Positions 18,765 to 29,423 of a stretch of DNA of 64,000 nucleotides are shown here, in pieces (position 1 is the first letter of the stretch; each line of letters begins with the position of its first letter). A program made the translations under genes and the position numbers. The DNA is from Cellvibrio zantedeschiae (GTDB lineage: Bacteria; Pseudomonadota; Gammaproteobacteria; Pseudomonadales; Cellvibrionaceae), in the NCBI RefSeq assembly GCF_014652535.1, contig NZ_BMYZ01000004.1:200844-264843 (forward strand), read 5' to 3'. The notes beneath the pieces were generated by a model. The model was given only the letters and a program-made list of their open reading frames with translations. It was not told the origin of the DNA and ran no database searches.

Positions 18765-19031
18765 ATGTCAAAAGGGCATAGTTTACAAGACCCTTACCTG
18801 AACGTTCTGAGAAAGGAACGTGTACCTGTATCCATTTATTTGGTAAATGGTATTAAGTTACAAGGTCAGGTTGAATCATTTGATCAGTTTGTTGTGTTGT
18901 TGAAAAACACTGTAAGCCAAATGGTTTACAAGCACGCAATCTCCACCGTTGTTCCATCACGCGCTGTGCGCGTACCGCTGCTGAACGAAGCAGATGGTGT
19001 TGATGGCGAAGAAGACGAGCAAGCCGAGTAA
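18765..19031 (+). CDS. hfq: RNA chaperone Hfq
   Basis: Hfq is a hexameric Sm-like protein that pairs small RNAs with mRNAs. The 88-residue sequence shows the Sm1 and Sm2 motifs ([28 protein letters not shown]) and the proximal-face QDPYLN near the N-terminus. The acidic C-terminal tail ([14 protein letters not shown]) is shorter than in E. coli (102 residues). A clear TAGGAG precedes the ATG. hflX follows at 23 bases. Confidence 0.98.
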   Translation: MSKGHSLQDPYLNVLRKERVPVSIYLVNGIKLQGQVESFDQFVVLLKNTVSQMVYKHAISTVVPSRAVRVPLLNEADGVDGEEDEQAE

Positions 19032-19054
19032 TCAACCCTCTACGAGGTTGCTAA

Positions 19055-20347
19055 TTGTTTTTTGATCGCCCCGAATCAGGTGAGCTAGCGGTGCTAGTTC
19101 ACCTGAACCTATCCCATGGCCAAGAGCCGGAAGACCCCCGCGAATTTGAAGAGCTGGTACTTTCTGCTGGTGGTGACCCTGTAGCTTTTATTACAGGAAA
19201 AAGTATTTCCCCCAACGCTAAATTTTTTATTGGCACTGGCAAGTTGCAAGAGCTGCAAGCCGTTGTTGCCGACAATAAAGCTGAAGTAGTGATTTTTAAT
19301 CACACGCTTTCGCCCAGCCAGGAACGTAACCTCGAAAAAGAATTGCAATGCCGTGTGCTCGACCGCACGGGTTTGATTCTGGATATTTTCGCCCAGCGCG
19401 CGCGAACCTTTGAAGGTAAATTACAAGTTGAGTTGGCGCAGTTGCGCCACATGTCCACACGCTTGGTGCGTGGATGGACTCACCTTGAGCGCCAAAAAGG
19501 TGGTATCGGTTTGCGCGGTCCCGGTGAAACCCAGTTGGAAACCGACCGTCGTTTATTGCGTAATCGCATTACCATGATTGAACAACGCCTGGAAAAAGTG
19601 CGCTCCCAGCGCGAGCAGGGCAGGCGCTCACGTCAGCGCTCCGCAATTCCTACGGTGTCTTTAGTCGGCTACACCAACGCCGGTAAATCCACGCTGTTTA
19701 ATCGCATTACCGGCTCGGATGTTTATGCCGAGAACCAGCTTTTCGCCACGCTCGACCCCACTATGCGTCGCATAGATCTTGCGGATGTAGGTGCGGTGAT
19801 CATGGCAGATACCGTAGGTTTTATTAGCCACCTTCCGCATAAATTGGTTGAGGCTTTTCGCGCGACTTTGGAAGAAGCTGCAAACTCAACGTTGCTTTTG
19901 CATGTGATTGATGCGGCCGCCGATGAACGTATTCGTAACATTGAACAAGTTGAGTTAGTGTTGGAAGAAATAGGCGCGGCTAAACTGCCGCAGCTTAAAA
20001 TCTACAATAAAATTGATTTACTGGATGCCGCCGAGCCGCGTATTGATCGCGATGACGCGGGTAAACCGATTGCGGTTTGGCTGTCGGCGCAAACGGGTGT
20101 GGGCGCTGAGCTACTGGATCAGGCGGTCGCTGAGTTGCTTGGCACTGAGATGATCGTTGCGCAACTTCTGCTGCGTCCACAAGATGGTCGTTTGCGCGCA
20201 GCGCTGTACGAGCAGCAAGCCATTGCAGAAGAGTCCTTTCGCGACGATGGTGTAGGGCTGGTAAATTTGCGTGTCCCTAAAAGCGATTTATTGCGTATAT
20301 TGAGCGCCTTGCGCATTCAGTTCGACGATTTGGTTTGGGCTGAGTAG
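19055..20347 (+). CDS. hflX: Ribosome-splitting GTPase HflX
   Basis: HflX is a GTPase that binds the 50S subunit and splits stalled or stress-damaged ribosomes. The 430-residue protein has the N-terminal HflX domain with its glycine-rich loop (KGGIGLRGPGETQLETDRR) and a G domain with GYTNAGKST (about residue 205), DTVGF and NKID. The start is TTG at 19055 after an AGG. It gives MFFDRPESGE, matching the start I recall for Pseudomonas homologues, so I kept this non-ATG codon. Confidence 0.95.
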   Translation: MFFDRPESGELAVLVHLNLSHGQEPEDPREFEELVLSAGGDPVAFITGKSISPNAKFFIGTGKLQELQAVVADNKAEVVIFNHTLSPSQERNLEKELQCRVLDRTGLILDIFAQRARTFEGKLQVELAQLRHMSTRLVRGWTHLERQKGGIGLRGPGETQLETDRRLLRNRITMIEQRLEKVRSQREQGRRSRQRSAIPTVSLVGYTNAGKSTLFNRITGSDVYAENQLFATLDPTMRRIDLADVGAVIMADTVGFISHLPHKLVEAFRATLEEAANSTLLLHVIDAAADERIRNIEQVELVLEEIGAAKLPQLKIYNKIDLLDAAEPRIDRDDAGKPIAVWLSAQTGVGAELLDQAVAELLGTEMIVAQLLLRPQDGRLRAALYEQQAIAEESFRDDGVGLVNLRVPKSDLLRILSALRIQFDDLVWAE

Positions 20348-20449
20348 TCGTTTCAACAGCAATAAAATGTTAATTTCGCACTTTGGTTGAAAAGACCAGA
20401 GGTTGCCCTCACATTACGTAAAATTTCTTAAACATGTCGGAGATGTGGT

Positions 20450-21562
20450 ATGGCCTGGAATGAACCGGGAAAAGACAAAGACCCATGGGGTGGGCGCGGT
20501 GGTGGTAATGACGGCCCGCCGGATTTGGACGAGGCTTTTAAAAAGCTGCAGGACAAGCTCAACGGCATGTTTGGTGGTGGTTCAGGCGGCGGTAGCAACG
20601 CGTCCAACAATGGTTCATTCGGCGCAATCTTCGCAGTGATCGCATTAGTGGCTGTGGTTCTTTACGGCTTTTTCGGTATCTACACTGTGGACGCCAAAGA
20701 GCGCGCTGTGGTGCTTAGGTTGGGCGTTTTCCAGGAGACTATGACGGAAGGTCTGCATTGGTCCGCTCCGCTGTTGACCCAGGTATTTAAAGTGAATGTG
20801 ACGGGCGAGCGCCAATATCCTTCTAAAGGTTTGATGCTGACGCAAGATGAAAGCATTGTTGAGTTGCCGCTCACCGTGCAATGGAACGTTGCCGACGTAA
20901 AATCTTATGTGTTGAACGTTGCTGATCCAGAAACCAGTTTGAAACACGCAACTGACAGTGCCCTGCGTCACGTAGTGGGTTCAACTGAGTTAGAGCAAGT
21001 GCTGTCAGAAGGTCGCGCAAAAATGGCTGCAGAAGTTAAATTGCGTCTGCAAACTTATCTCGATAATTATCAAGCCGGTATTCAAATTATTAACGTGAAC
21101 ATCCAGCAGGCACAACCGCCAGAAGAAGTTCGCGCTAACTTTGACGATGTAATCAAAGCGAAAGAAGATGAAACCCGTTTGAAAAACGAAGCGGAATCTT
21201 ATTCCAATGGTGTAATTCCAGAAGCTCGTGGTAGAGCGCAACGTTTACTGGAAGAAGCTGAAGCTTATAAATCTGAAGTGGTTTCCCGCGCAGAAGGTGA
21301 ATCAGCGCGTTTCGAAAATTTATTGGCTGAATATAAGCGCGCGCCTGAAGTCACTCGCAAACGTTTGTATATAGATGCCGTTGAATCTGTGATGACCAAA
21401 TCATCGAAAGTGATGGTCGATGTAAGCAACAACAGTATGCTCTATTTACCGCTGGATAAAATGACCAGGTCAGTTCCGGCAACAGTGCTCGAGGAGGCTG
21501 CCGATGCACGTCCTGCGCGTGAAATAGAAGCCAAGCCTGTCGTTCGTAGGGAGTCTCGCTAA
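20450..21562 (+). CDS. hflK: FtsH protease modulator HflK
   Basis: With HflC, HflK forms a large periplasm-facing cage around the FtsH protease in the inner membrane and limits access of membrane substrates. The 370-residue protein has the typical Gly-rich N-terminus (DPWGGRGGGNDGPPDLDEAF), one membrane segment (about residues 62-82) and an SPFH/band-7 domain (ERAVVLRLGVFQE ... ERQYPSKGLMLTQDE). A charged helical C-terminus follows. The TAA stop overlaps the hflC ATG by one base. Confidence 0.96.
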   Translation: MAWNEPGKDKDPWGGRGGGNDGPPDLDEAFKKLQDKLNGMFGGGSGGGSNASNNGSFGAIFAVIALVAVVLYGFFGIYTVDAKERAVVLRLGVFQETMTEGLHWSAPLLTQVFKVNVTGERQYPSKGLMLTQDESIVELPLTVQWNVADVKSYVLNVADPETSLKHATDSALRHVVGSTELEQVLSEGRAKMAAEVKLRLQTYLDNYQAGIQIINVNIQQAQPPEEVRANFDDVIKAKEDETRLKNEAESYSNGVIPEARGRAQRLLEEAEAYKSEVVSRAEGESARFENLLAEYKRAPEVTRKRLYIDAVESVMTKSSKVMVDVSNNSMLYLPLDKMTRSVPATVLEEAADARPAREIEAKPVVRRESR

Positions 21563-22437
21563 TGTCGACTAAAAGTCTAATTGCCGTAATGAGCTCGTTG
21601 ATTCTGCTGGCGTTAATTTCCAGCAGTGCCTACGTGGTCAACCAATATGAGCGCGCTGTTGTTTTGCAATTCGGTGCTTTGATTAAATCTGACGTAACGC
21701 CCGGTTTGCATTTTAAAATTCCGTTCACTGATCGCGTGCGTAAATTTGATGGCCGTTTGCAAACTGCCGATATGATTCCTGCAAGTTTTTACACCATCGA
21801 AAATAAACGTTTGGTGGTGGATTCATACATCAAATGGCGCATTAAAGACGTGAGCACCTACTACCGTACCACCGGTGGCGACAGCCGTTTGGCTGAGGAT
21901 CGCTTGGGTCAACGTGTTGCTGATGGTTTGCGTAACCAATTTGGTCGCCGCACCTTGCACGATGTAGTGTCTGGTCAGCGCGATGAATTGATGGCGGAGC
22001 TAAAAGCGACTATCAATGAAACAGCAAACAGTTTGCTGGGTATTGAAGTCATTGATATCCGCGTTAAGCGTATTGATTTCCCGCCTGAGGTAAGCCAATC
22101 CGTATTTGCGCGTATGGCGGCAGATCGTGAGAAAGAGGCCCGTGAATATCGTGCGCAAGGTAAAGAACAATCTGAAGTGATCCGCGCTGATGCAGATCGT
22201 AAAAAAGTCGTGTTGGAAGCTAATGCTTACCGTGATGCAGAGCGTTTGCGCGGTGAAGGTGATGCCAAAGCAGCAGCAATTTATGCAGCGGCTTACAGCA
22301 AGGATCCTGAGTTTTACGCCTTTTTGCGCAGCCTTAATGCTTATACCAAGAGCTTTAAAGGTAAGGAAGACTTGATAGTGGTTGATCCCAAAAGCGATTT
22401 CTTTCGTTACCTGAACGATCCGCAAGGCAAGAAATAA
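21562..22437 (+). CDS. hflC: FtsH protease modulator HflC
   Basis: The partner of HflK in the HflKC-FtsH complex. The 291-residue protein has one N-terminal membrane anchor (LIAVMSSLILLALISSSAYVV) and an SPFH domain (NQYERAVVLQFGALIKSDV ... PGLHFKIPF). The coiled C-terminal region carries KRIDFPPEVSQSVFARM and a conserved RGEGDAKAAAIYA. In many relatives a small DUF2065 gene lies between hflC and hisZ; here that space holds two hairpins instead. Confidence 0.96.
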   Translation: MSTKSLIAVMSSLILLALISSSAYVVNQYERAVVLQFGALIKSDVTPGLHFKIPFTDRVRKFDGRLQTADMIPASFYTIENKRLVVDSYIKWRIKDVSTYYRTTGGDSRLAEDRLGQRVADGLRNQFGRRTLHDVVSGQRDELMAELKATINETANSLLGIEVIDIRVKRIDFPPEVSQSVFARMAADREKEAREYRAQGKEQSEVIRADADRKKVVLEANAYRDAERLRGEGDAKAAAIYAAAYSKDPEFYAFLRSLNAYTKSFKGKEDLIVVDPKSDFFRYLNDPQGKK

Positions 22438-22444
22438 TGATTTC

Positions 22445-22480
22445 AGGGGGAATTTGTATTCTTACCTACAAATCCCCCCT
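22445..22480 (+). repeat. Long stem-loop immediately after hflC
   Basis: AGGGGG and ATTTGTA (22445-22458) pair with TACAAAT and CCCCCT (22467-22480), 13 pairs with one mismatch and an 8-base loop. It starts 8 bases after the hflC stop. No U-tract follows, so it may protect the 3' end of the mRNA rather than terminate. Confidence 0.6.
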
Positions 22481-22503
22481 CAATCAGTGTTAAAATGCCG
22501 CAA

Positions 22504-22527
22504 CCGAGCCGAAAGCTCGGTTTTTTT
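22504..22527 (+). terminator. Intrinsic terminator after hflC
   Basis: CCGAGC (22504-22509) pairs with GCTCGG (22515-22520) around a 5-base loop, followed by seven T. It ends the hfq-hflX-hflKC unit, so hisZ-purA should have its own promoter. Confidence 0.85.
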
Positions 22528-22611
22528 ATGTTCAGGGTGCGCCTTATTCTTATGTTCTGGTTGCGCCTACAGCTGAACGCCTCCCGAATTCTGGAAGTTT
22601 AGAGTCTCCTT

Positions 22612-23772
22612 ATGACTTACGCCGATCGCTGGTTATTGCCCGATGGGGTGGAAGAAATTCTGCCTGCCGAAGCTAAACCTATCGAATTATTGCGCCGCCA
22701 GTTGCTGGATCTTTATGCTACCTGGGGCTACGACCTGGTGATTCCACCACTGCTGGAATACACCGATTCATTGCTTATCGGCCTCGGCCGAGATGTAGAC
22801 CTACTCACCTTTAAAGTGACTGACCAGCTTACCGGTCGCACCCTCGGTATCCGCGCCGACATCACCCCACAAACCGCCCGTATTGATGCCCACAGCATGG
22901 CCGCCAAAGGTGCCAACCGCCTGTGTTATGCCGGTAATGTTGTGCATACCAAACCTAAAAATCCCCTGGCGACACGCACGCCCATGCAGGTAGGTTTGGA
23001 GTTTTACGGTGAGGCTGGCTTGGCGGCTGATGTAGAAGTTATTTCCCTCTTGTTGGAATCCTTGCGCGTATCTGGCTTGCCCAAGTTGCACGTCGATCTT
23101 GGTCATGTAGGTATTTACCGCGCTCTGGCAGCTTGTGCCAAGCTAAATCCAGCACAGGAAGATGAATTTTTTGATTTGCTGCAACGCAAAGCCGTAACTG
23201 AAATCCGCGAATGGGTTGCGGCGAAAGTCACCGACCCTAAATGCGCTAGCTTGTTGCTCGCTTTGCCAACCCTGGCGGGCGGCGTGGATGTGCTCACCAA
23301 GGCGCGTGGCCTGTTTGCAGAGATTCCCAATGCAGTAGCGGCAGTAGACCAGCTGTTGCACGTAGCCGGCATTATGGCGGAGCGCTACCCCGAAGCCGAG
23401 TTCTACTATGATTTAGGCGAGTTGCGCGGTTACCACTACCTGACAGGTCTGGTGTTCGCTGCCTATGCGCCCGGCTTTGGCAACCCTATCGCTAGCGGTG
23501 GCCGTTATGATCATATCGGCGAAGTTTTTGGTCGTGCGCGCCCAGCGACTGGCTTTGCGCTCGACATCTGCGCCATTAGCAAATTAGGTTTGCTGCAAGC
23601 GAAATCTGGCTATGCGATTGCAGTAGTTGAGAATGGCGATGCGCGCCAATGGCAGGCAGTTCAAGCCCTGCGCGCGCAAGGTGAGCGTGTAGTTTACGCC
23701 CCGGCAGAAGAGATTAAGGCTGTGCGCGAGTTACGTTTGGTAGGCGATGCTTATCAGGTTGTTAACCGCTAA
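22612..23772 (+). CDS. hisZ: ATP phosphoribosyltransferase regulatory subunit HisZ
   Basis: HisZ is a catalytically dead paralogue of histidyl-tRNA synthetase. It binds the short form of HisG and is needed for the first step of histidine synthesis. The 386-residue protein has the class II synthetase-like core (RADITPQTARIDAH; TRTPMQVGLEFYG; ASGGRYDHIGEVFG) without the C-terminal anticodon-binding domain. It lies between hflC and purA, the usual gammaproteobacterial order. The start ATG follows GAGTCTCCTT, with only a weak ribosome site. Confidence 0.93.
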   Translation: MTYADRWLLPDGVEEILPAEAKPIELLRRQLLDLYATWGYDLVIPPLLEYTDSLLIGLGRDVDLLTFKVTDQLTGRTLGIRADITPQTARIDAHSMAAKGANRLCYAGNVVHTKPKNPLATRTPMQVGLEFYGEAGLAADVEVISLLLESLRVSGLPKLHVDLGHVGIYRALAACAKLNPAQEDEFFDLLQRKAVTEIREWVAAKVTDPKCASLLLALPTLAGGVDVLTKARGLFAEIPNAVAAVDQLLHVAGIMAERYPEAEFYYDLGELRGYHYLTGLVFAAYAPGFGNPIASGGRYDHIGEVFGRARPATGFALDICAISKLGLLQAKSGYAIAVVENGDARQWQAVQALRAQGERVVYAPAEEIKAVRELRLVGDAYQVVNR

Positions 23773-25113
<1,341 letters not shown>

Positions 25114-25140
25114 TTATTAGCGCGTTTCGCGTAATAAAAA

Positions 25141-25176
25141 ACGGCGCTCAGAGATTATCTGGAGCGCCGTTTTTTT
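25141..25176 (+). terminator. Intrinsic terminator of purA (first of a twin pair)
   Basis: ACGGCGCTC (25141-25149) pairs perfectly with GAGCGCCGT (25162-25170), followed by seven T and preceded by an A-run, so it could work in both directions. Confidence 0.9.
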
Positions 25177-25318
25177 ATGGGCAGGATTTGAGTGCTCTCA
25201 CTAAGAGGATGACCATTCCCTGCTAAATATTTATCTGCTCATCCTCAGCGCGATTGATTTTCATCTCAAAACCTTCGGCAGGATTTGGCTGTGGATAAGG
25301 AAATACGGCCAATAAAAA

Positions 25319-25353
25319 ACGACGCTCCAGTTTCCTGCGAGCGCCGTTTTTTT
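25319..25353. terminator. Second copy of the purA-type terminator, bidirectional
   Basis: ACGACGCTC (25319-25327) pairs with GAGCGCCGT (25339-25347) with one mismatch. It is flanked by an A-run and a T-run and sits 15 bases past the opgH stop. It is nearly identical to the hairpin 178 bases away and probably terminates opgGH on the minus strand while backing up purA on the plus strand. Confidence 0.8.
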
Positions 25354-25368
25354 GTAGCTAATTTTCAA

Positions 25369-27381
25369 TTACTGCCAGGTGTAATCCTTTGGTGGATACT
25401 CTTCCATGTCTTGCTCGGGCATTTCGCTCCAGTTATCGGGCGGTAGCGCCGGGATGCCAGCAGGTGCGGGCAAGGGTGGATGTTCAACGGCAAGCAAGCG
25501 CTTAAGATCGGTTAATACCGGGTCTTCGTTGGTTTCATCCGGGCTGACGAAAATTTGATGCTTCAGGCATTTCTCGCCCAGCTCCAGGCTGCTGGAATAA
25601 CGCACTATAGGAGCCGCGAGAACCAGGCCAGTGAGGATTGGCATCAACCACCAGAAGAAGATCGGGGCGTAGGTGAAGGTCATGTAACCCCAAGCCAGTG
25701 CCACTATGGTTGTTCTGAGTGTACGCGCAAAACTTTCACCCCAGGTCAGTAGGCGACCTTCGCGATCTTGCGCATCCCAGTTCACTTTGAAGCCCAAAAA
25801 TACCGAGATTACGAAGTAAGCGTGGAAAGCCATCATGATGGGGGCGATCAATACTGCGAATGCTGTTTCAACGATGGTGCCGCGGATAATCGCTTTGGTG
25901 CCGCCAAATTGCTCACGACGGTGCGCCATGGTGCTGATAATTCCCATCACTTTGGGGAACAACAACAAAATTGTCGTCATCACAATGAGTGCAATGATCA
26001 ATCCGGTTTTAGCAATTGGCCATTCCGGCAAATTGATAAAGTGCTCCATGGTGGGGGTGGAGTTGGTGAAGTATTCATTGCTGTGCAAGGCGCGCACTAC
26101 GGCGTCTGCGGTGCTCAATACCAACATCAACAACCAGATCAGCGAGGAAATATAAGCGGTTGCCCCCAGCAGGAAGTGCAATCGGCTAATGGGATGCAAA
26201 CCGGCGGCGCCGAGCATGCCCAAATGTTGGATGTTGCCCTGCACCCAGCGGCGGTCGCGGGTCGCGTAGTCGATGATGTTACAGGGAACTTCTTCGTAAC
26301 TGCCTTCAAGGTCGGCAAGCAGGAATACATCCCAGCCGGCGCGACGCAGCATGGCGGCTTCCACGAAGTCGTGGCTGAGAATATCGCCGCCAAAAGGTGC
26401 TTTACCCGGCAGGGTTGGCAGGCCGCAGTGGTCGATAAATGCCTTCACGCGAATAATGGCATTGTGGCCCCAATAGTTGGCCGCACCGGTTTGCCAGAAG
26501 GCGATGCCAGTAGCCAGCATTGGGCTATAAAGCACAGCGGCGAACTGTACGAAGCGACCAAAGAAAGTCGTTTGGCGCACAGGAATAGGTACGGTTTGGA
26601 TCAGACCCGAGCGCGGATTGGCTTGCATGGTGCGCACCATGCGCAACAAGCATTTACCGCTCATAACGCTGTCCGCATCCAGCACAATCATGTGCTCGTA
26701 GTTTTTGCCCCAGCGTTGTAAGAACTCAGCGATGTTGCCTACTTTCCTGTGCAAATTCTTTTCACGACGGCGATAAAACGTCTGCTTGCTCAGGTCGCCG
26801 ATACGATCAGTAAATTGCTGCCACTGATCGCGCTCGCGCTGGGCTATATCCAACTTGGTGGTATCGCTCAGCATAAAGAAATCGAAATGCTCGATTTCAC
26901 CGGTTGCTACCAACGAATTCAGAGTTGCTTCAAAGCCGGCGATTACGCGATGGGTATCTTCGTTGTAGATTGGCATCACCACGGCGGTGCGGGTAGTGAT
27001 GGGCAGCGCATCGTTGTAGATGCTATCCATAGACCGCAGGGTCAGCGGATCACGGCGCATCATGAGTAATACGAAACCGAACACTGCGCTCCAGAATGCT
27101 GTGGAAATCCAGCAAAAAGAAATCGCAAACAGGATCAGGATCACCGCCTCCAGCATAGTAATGCTGTTGGCGCTGAGGATGTCGTACATCATGTACACAC
27201 CGCTGATGGCGGTAATCACCGTCAGCAGGGCGTATACAAGGCGGCGCAAAGATTCGCCCGGCAGCCGGATTTCGTTTTCCGGCATGAGGTCGCGATTAAT
27301 AGGTTTGCTCACAGTAAACTCGTTTTGGGCGATAGGCTCGCTGATAGTTGAATTATTGGATGTCATCTGGGTACCAGACAT
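25369..27381 (-). CDS. opgH: Glucans biosynthesis glucosyltransferase OpgH (MdoH)
   Basis: OpgH is an inner-membrane GT2 glycosyltransferase that makes and exports the beta-1,2-glucan backbone of osmoregulated periplasmic glucans from UDP-glucose. About 670 residues, shorter than E. coli OpgH (847), mainly because the N-terminal cytoplasmic part is short. GT2 features: TAVVMPIYNED, VLDADSVM, HDFVEAAMLRRAGW and RDRRWVQGN (the R/QxxRW motif), with several C-terminal membrane helices. Three starts are possible: GTG 27396, ATG 27381 and ATG 27366. I chose 27381 because a GAGG sits 9 bases upstream. All overlap the end of opgG. Confidence 0.93.
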   Translation of the reverse strand: MSGTQMTSNNSTISEPIAQNEFTVSKPINRDLMPENEIRLPGESLRRLVYALLTVITAISGVYMMYDILSANSITMLEAVILILFAISFCWISTAFWSAVFGFVLLMMRRDPLTLRSMDSIYNDALPITTRTAVVMPIYNEDTHRVIAGFEATLNSLVATGEIEHFDFFMLSDTTKLDIAQRERDQWQQFTDRIGDLSKQTFYRRREKNLHRKVGNIAEFLQRWGKNYEHMIVLDADSVMSGKCLLRMVRTMQANPRSGLIQTVPIPVRQTTFFGRFVQFAAVLYSPMLATGIAFWQTGAANYWGHNAIIRVKAFIDHCGLPTLPGKAPFGGDILSHDFVEAAMLRRAGWDVFLLADLEGSYEEVPCNIIDYATRDRRWVQGNIQHLGMLGAAGLHPISRLHFLLGATAYISSLIWLLMLVLSTADAVVRALHSNEYFTNSTPTMEHFINLPEWPIAKTGLIIALIVMTTILLLFPKVMGIISTMAHRREQFGGTKAIIRGTIVETAFAVLIAPIMMAFHAYFVISVFLGFKVNWDAQDREGRLLTWGESFARTLRTTIVALAWGYMTFTYAPIFFWWLMPILTGLVLAAPIVRYSSSLELGEKCLKHQIFVSPDETNEDPVLTDLKRLLAVEHPPLPAPAGIPALPPDNWSEMPEQDMEEYPPKDYTWQ

Positions 27382-29014
27382 AACTCCAAACCTCACTTAA
27401 GCGCTTGTTGCCCGCTTTAATAAATACACGCATATCGACTGCGTTGTTGCCATCCGGTTCCAGCTTGAACGAAGCGCGGTAGGTTTTGCCGTCAGGCAAT
27501 TTGCTCACGTGCAGGTCAGTAAAGTTGCCCGAGTTTTTACCAAGATCAGCTTCAACAACTGTACCCGTTGGCAGTTTGTCCAACTCGCCGCCCTGGAAAT
27601 CAATGGCGAACTGACGCTTGCTCTTGGGTGGTGGATTACCTTGTGCAGCAACTGCGCCCCAACCGGTACGAGTACGTAATACTTTGGCAATGGTTTGGCC
27701 GGGCGCATTAGCATCTAGCGGTTGCAGGCTGTATTTGAATTCGCGGCTATCACCCGCTTTCATTGGTTGTTCTGGCACCCAGTAGGCAACAATGTTGTCG
27801 TTCGCTTCGCTGTCAGAAGGAATTTCAACCAGTTCCACACGACCTTTGCCCCATGCATTTTCAGGTTTTACCCACAAGCTAGGACGGCGCTCGTAATGAG
27901 CTTCGCTATCGAGATAGTTGTTAAAGTCGCGGTCACGCTGCATCAAACCAAAACCTTGCGGGTTGGTATCGCCGAGCGAAGAGATGTGCAATCCACGGTG
28001 GTTAGAAAGCGCGCGCCATACCCACTCGCCAGCCGATGTTTGCATCAACACACCATCAGAGTCGTGCACTTCAGGGCGGAAATCATCAAAGCGCGATACA
28101 TTCACGCTGTTCTCGCCAAACATGAACATAGAGGTCAGCGGCGCTACGCCTAATTTTTGAATGTCCTTACGGGCATAGAGGCGAGCAGTCACTTTTACTT
28201 CGGTGTTAGTGCCAGGATAAGCATCGAAACGGAATGCACCAGTTACTGAGGGGCTATCCATCAAGGCATAAATGACCAAGTGTTTTTCAGTCGGGGTTGG
28301 TTTGAGCATCCAGTATTCGCGGAAGATTGGGAATTCTTCGCCCTTAGGTTCAGCTGTATCAATTGCCAAGCCGCGCGCAGAAAGACCCCAGGCGTGGCCG
28401 GGGCCGATAATACGGAAGTAAGATGAAGCGGCGCCCTGGAACACCATGAACTCATCTTTGTATTGGCCGTTATTGATCGGGTAGTGAACACGGAAGCCCG
28501 CATATCCCAAATCTTTGCCAGCAATGCCTGCCAGCTTGGCGGCGGTGCCTTCGTAGTTAAAATATTCTTGTTTGAAAGGAACTGTGGTGTCGTTGCCATT
28601 AGTTGCCATGTGCAGCACAACAGGCTCTTTGAAAATGTAACCTGCGTGAAAGAGTTGCACTTCAAACTGGGCTTCATTACGCCACAGCGAGGAATCAGGG
28701 CGGAAACGCACAGAGCGGTATTGGTCGTAATCCATTTTCGCCAAGGCTTCTGGCATCTTGCCAGAGAAAGGTTTGAAGTTACCTTTGGCGAGTAATTTGG
28801 CGCGTGAACTTATAGCGTCATAAAGACCGGGTTGCGATGTTTCACTGGCGGAGGTTGGTGTGATGGAAGGTTGTGCAGCGAAAGATTCGCTGGCGACGCA
28901 CAATGCCAGCAGGCAAGAGGCGGCGAAAGTAAGAGGCTTGTGCAGCGGCCTGTTGTTAATCGACTTGCTGTTAATCGATAGTGTGCGCACAACATTTGTG
29001 AGTAGTTTACTCAT
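27353..29014 (-). CDS. opgG: Glucans biosynthesis protein OpgG (MdoG)
   Basis: A periplasmic protein required for osmoregulated periplasmic glucan synthesis; recent family work describes OpgG/OpgD proteins as beta-1,2-glucanase-like. The 553-residue protein has a long signal peptide (to about residue 46, ALCVASESFA). The typical OpgG body follows: AKLLAKGNFKPF, YDQYRSVRFRPDSSLW, QVELFHAGYIFKEPV and GPGHAWGLSARGLAIDTA. A GGAGAAAA lies before the ATG. The gene is first in the opgGH operon and its end overlaps opgH. Confidence 0.95.
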   Translation of the reverse strand: MSKLLTNVVRTLSINSKSINNRPLHKPLTFAASCLLALCVASESFAAQPSITPTSASETSQPGLYDAISSRAKLLAKGNFKPFSGKMPEALAKMDYDQYRSVRFRPDSSLWRNEAQFEVQLFHAGYIFKEPVVLHMATNGNDTTVPFKQEYFNYEGTAAKLAGIAGKDLGYAGFRVHYPINNGQYKDEFMVFQGAASSYFRIIGPGHAWGLSARGLAIDTAEPKGEEFPIFREYWMLKPTPTEKHLVIYALMDSPSVTGAFRFDAYPGTNTEVKVTARLYARKDIQKLGVAPLTSMFMFGENSVNVSRFDDFRPEVHDSDGVLMQTSAGEWVWRALSNHRGLHISSLGDTNPQGFGLMQRDRDFNNYLDSEAHYERRPSLWVKPENAWGKGRVELVEIPSDSEANDNIVAYWVPEQPMKAGDSREFKYSLQPLDANAPGQTIAKVLRTRTGWGAVAAQGNPPPKSKRQFAIDFQGGELDKLPTGTVVEADLGKNSGNFTDLHVSKLPDGKTYRASFKLEPDGNNAVDMRVFIKAGNKRLSEVWSYVWYPDDIQ

Positions 29015-29423
29015 CCGTTTTTCTCCGTACAGGATTAGTCTGCATTGCAGGCATGTCGTTCAAAACGAGACGCCCTGGTAAAAATGGCCAAAGCGCGGGG
29101 TTTGTTCTTGGGAACGGCTTAAAAATTGGCTGTCTCACCTGCATTTTTGAGCGGTTACCATCGCTTTGAAAAAAGCATGTTACAGGTGCGTTTCAAAGCC
29201 GGCGCATTGTAATACATCCGCTGACAAATATAGGTGCAAAAACCCATGCTAAACGAATATTTTTTCAAAAATCATGATGTTAATGCAGTTCATCCGAACT
29301 CGCCTCCGGCGAATAAACGAATTCAAGCGCAGCAACCTAATGAGCTGCTACACTTTTTAAGCGTCTGGACAAAAACGAAACACGGGCGCTCTTTAGGCCA
29401 ACCGGGACGAGCTTGAATAATCC
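29015..29423. other. Spacer between divergent opgG and the hybrid kinase, no gene supported
   Basis: About 400 bases containing the opgG ribosome site and presumably two divergent promoters. A 60-codon frame here starts at a GTG without a ribosome site and has unconvincing composition. I see no clear -35/-10 pair or terminator. Confidence 0.5.

Noticed and set aside
25768-26721. A long plus-strand frame (317 codons) inside opgH
   Set aside because: It is antisense to the conserved GT2 region and its His/Gln/Gly-rich product is typical of a shadow frame.
29234-29416. A 60-codon plus-strand frame ending 7 bases before the hybrid kinase start
   Set aside because: GTG start without a ribosome site and no recognisable features; the ending near the next gene looks like chance.
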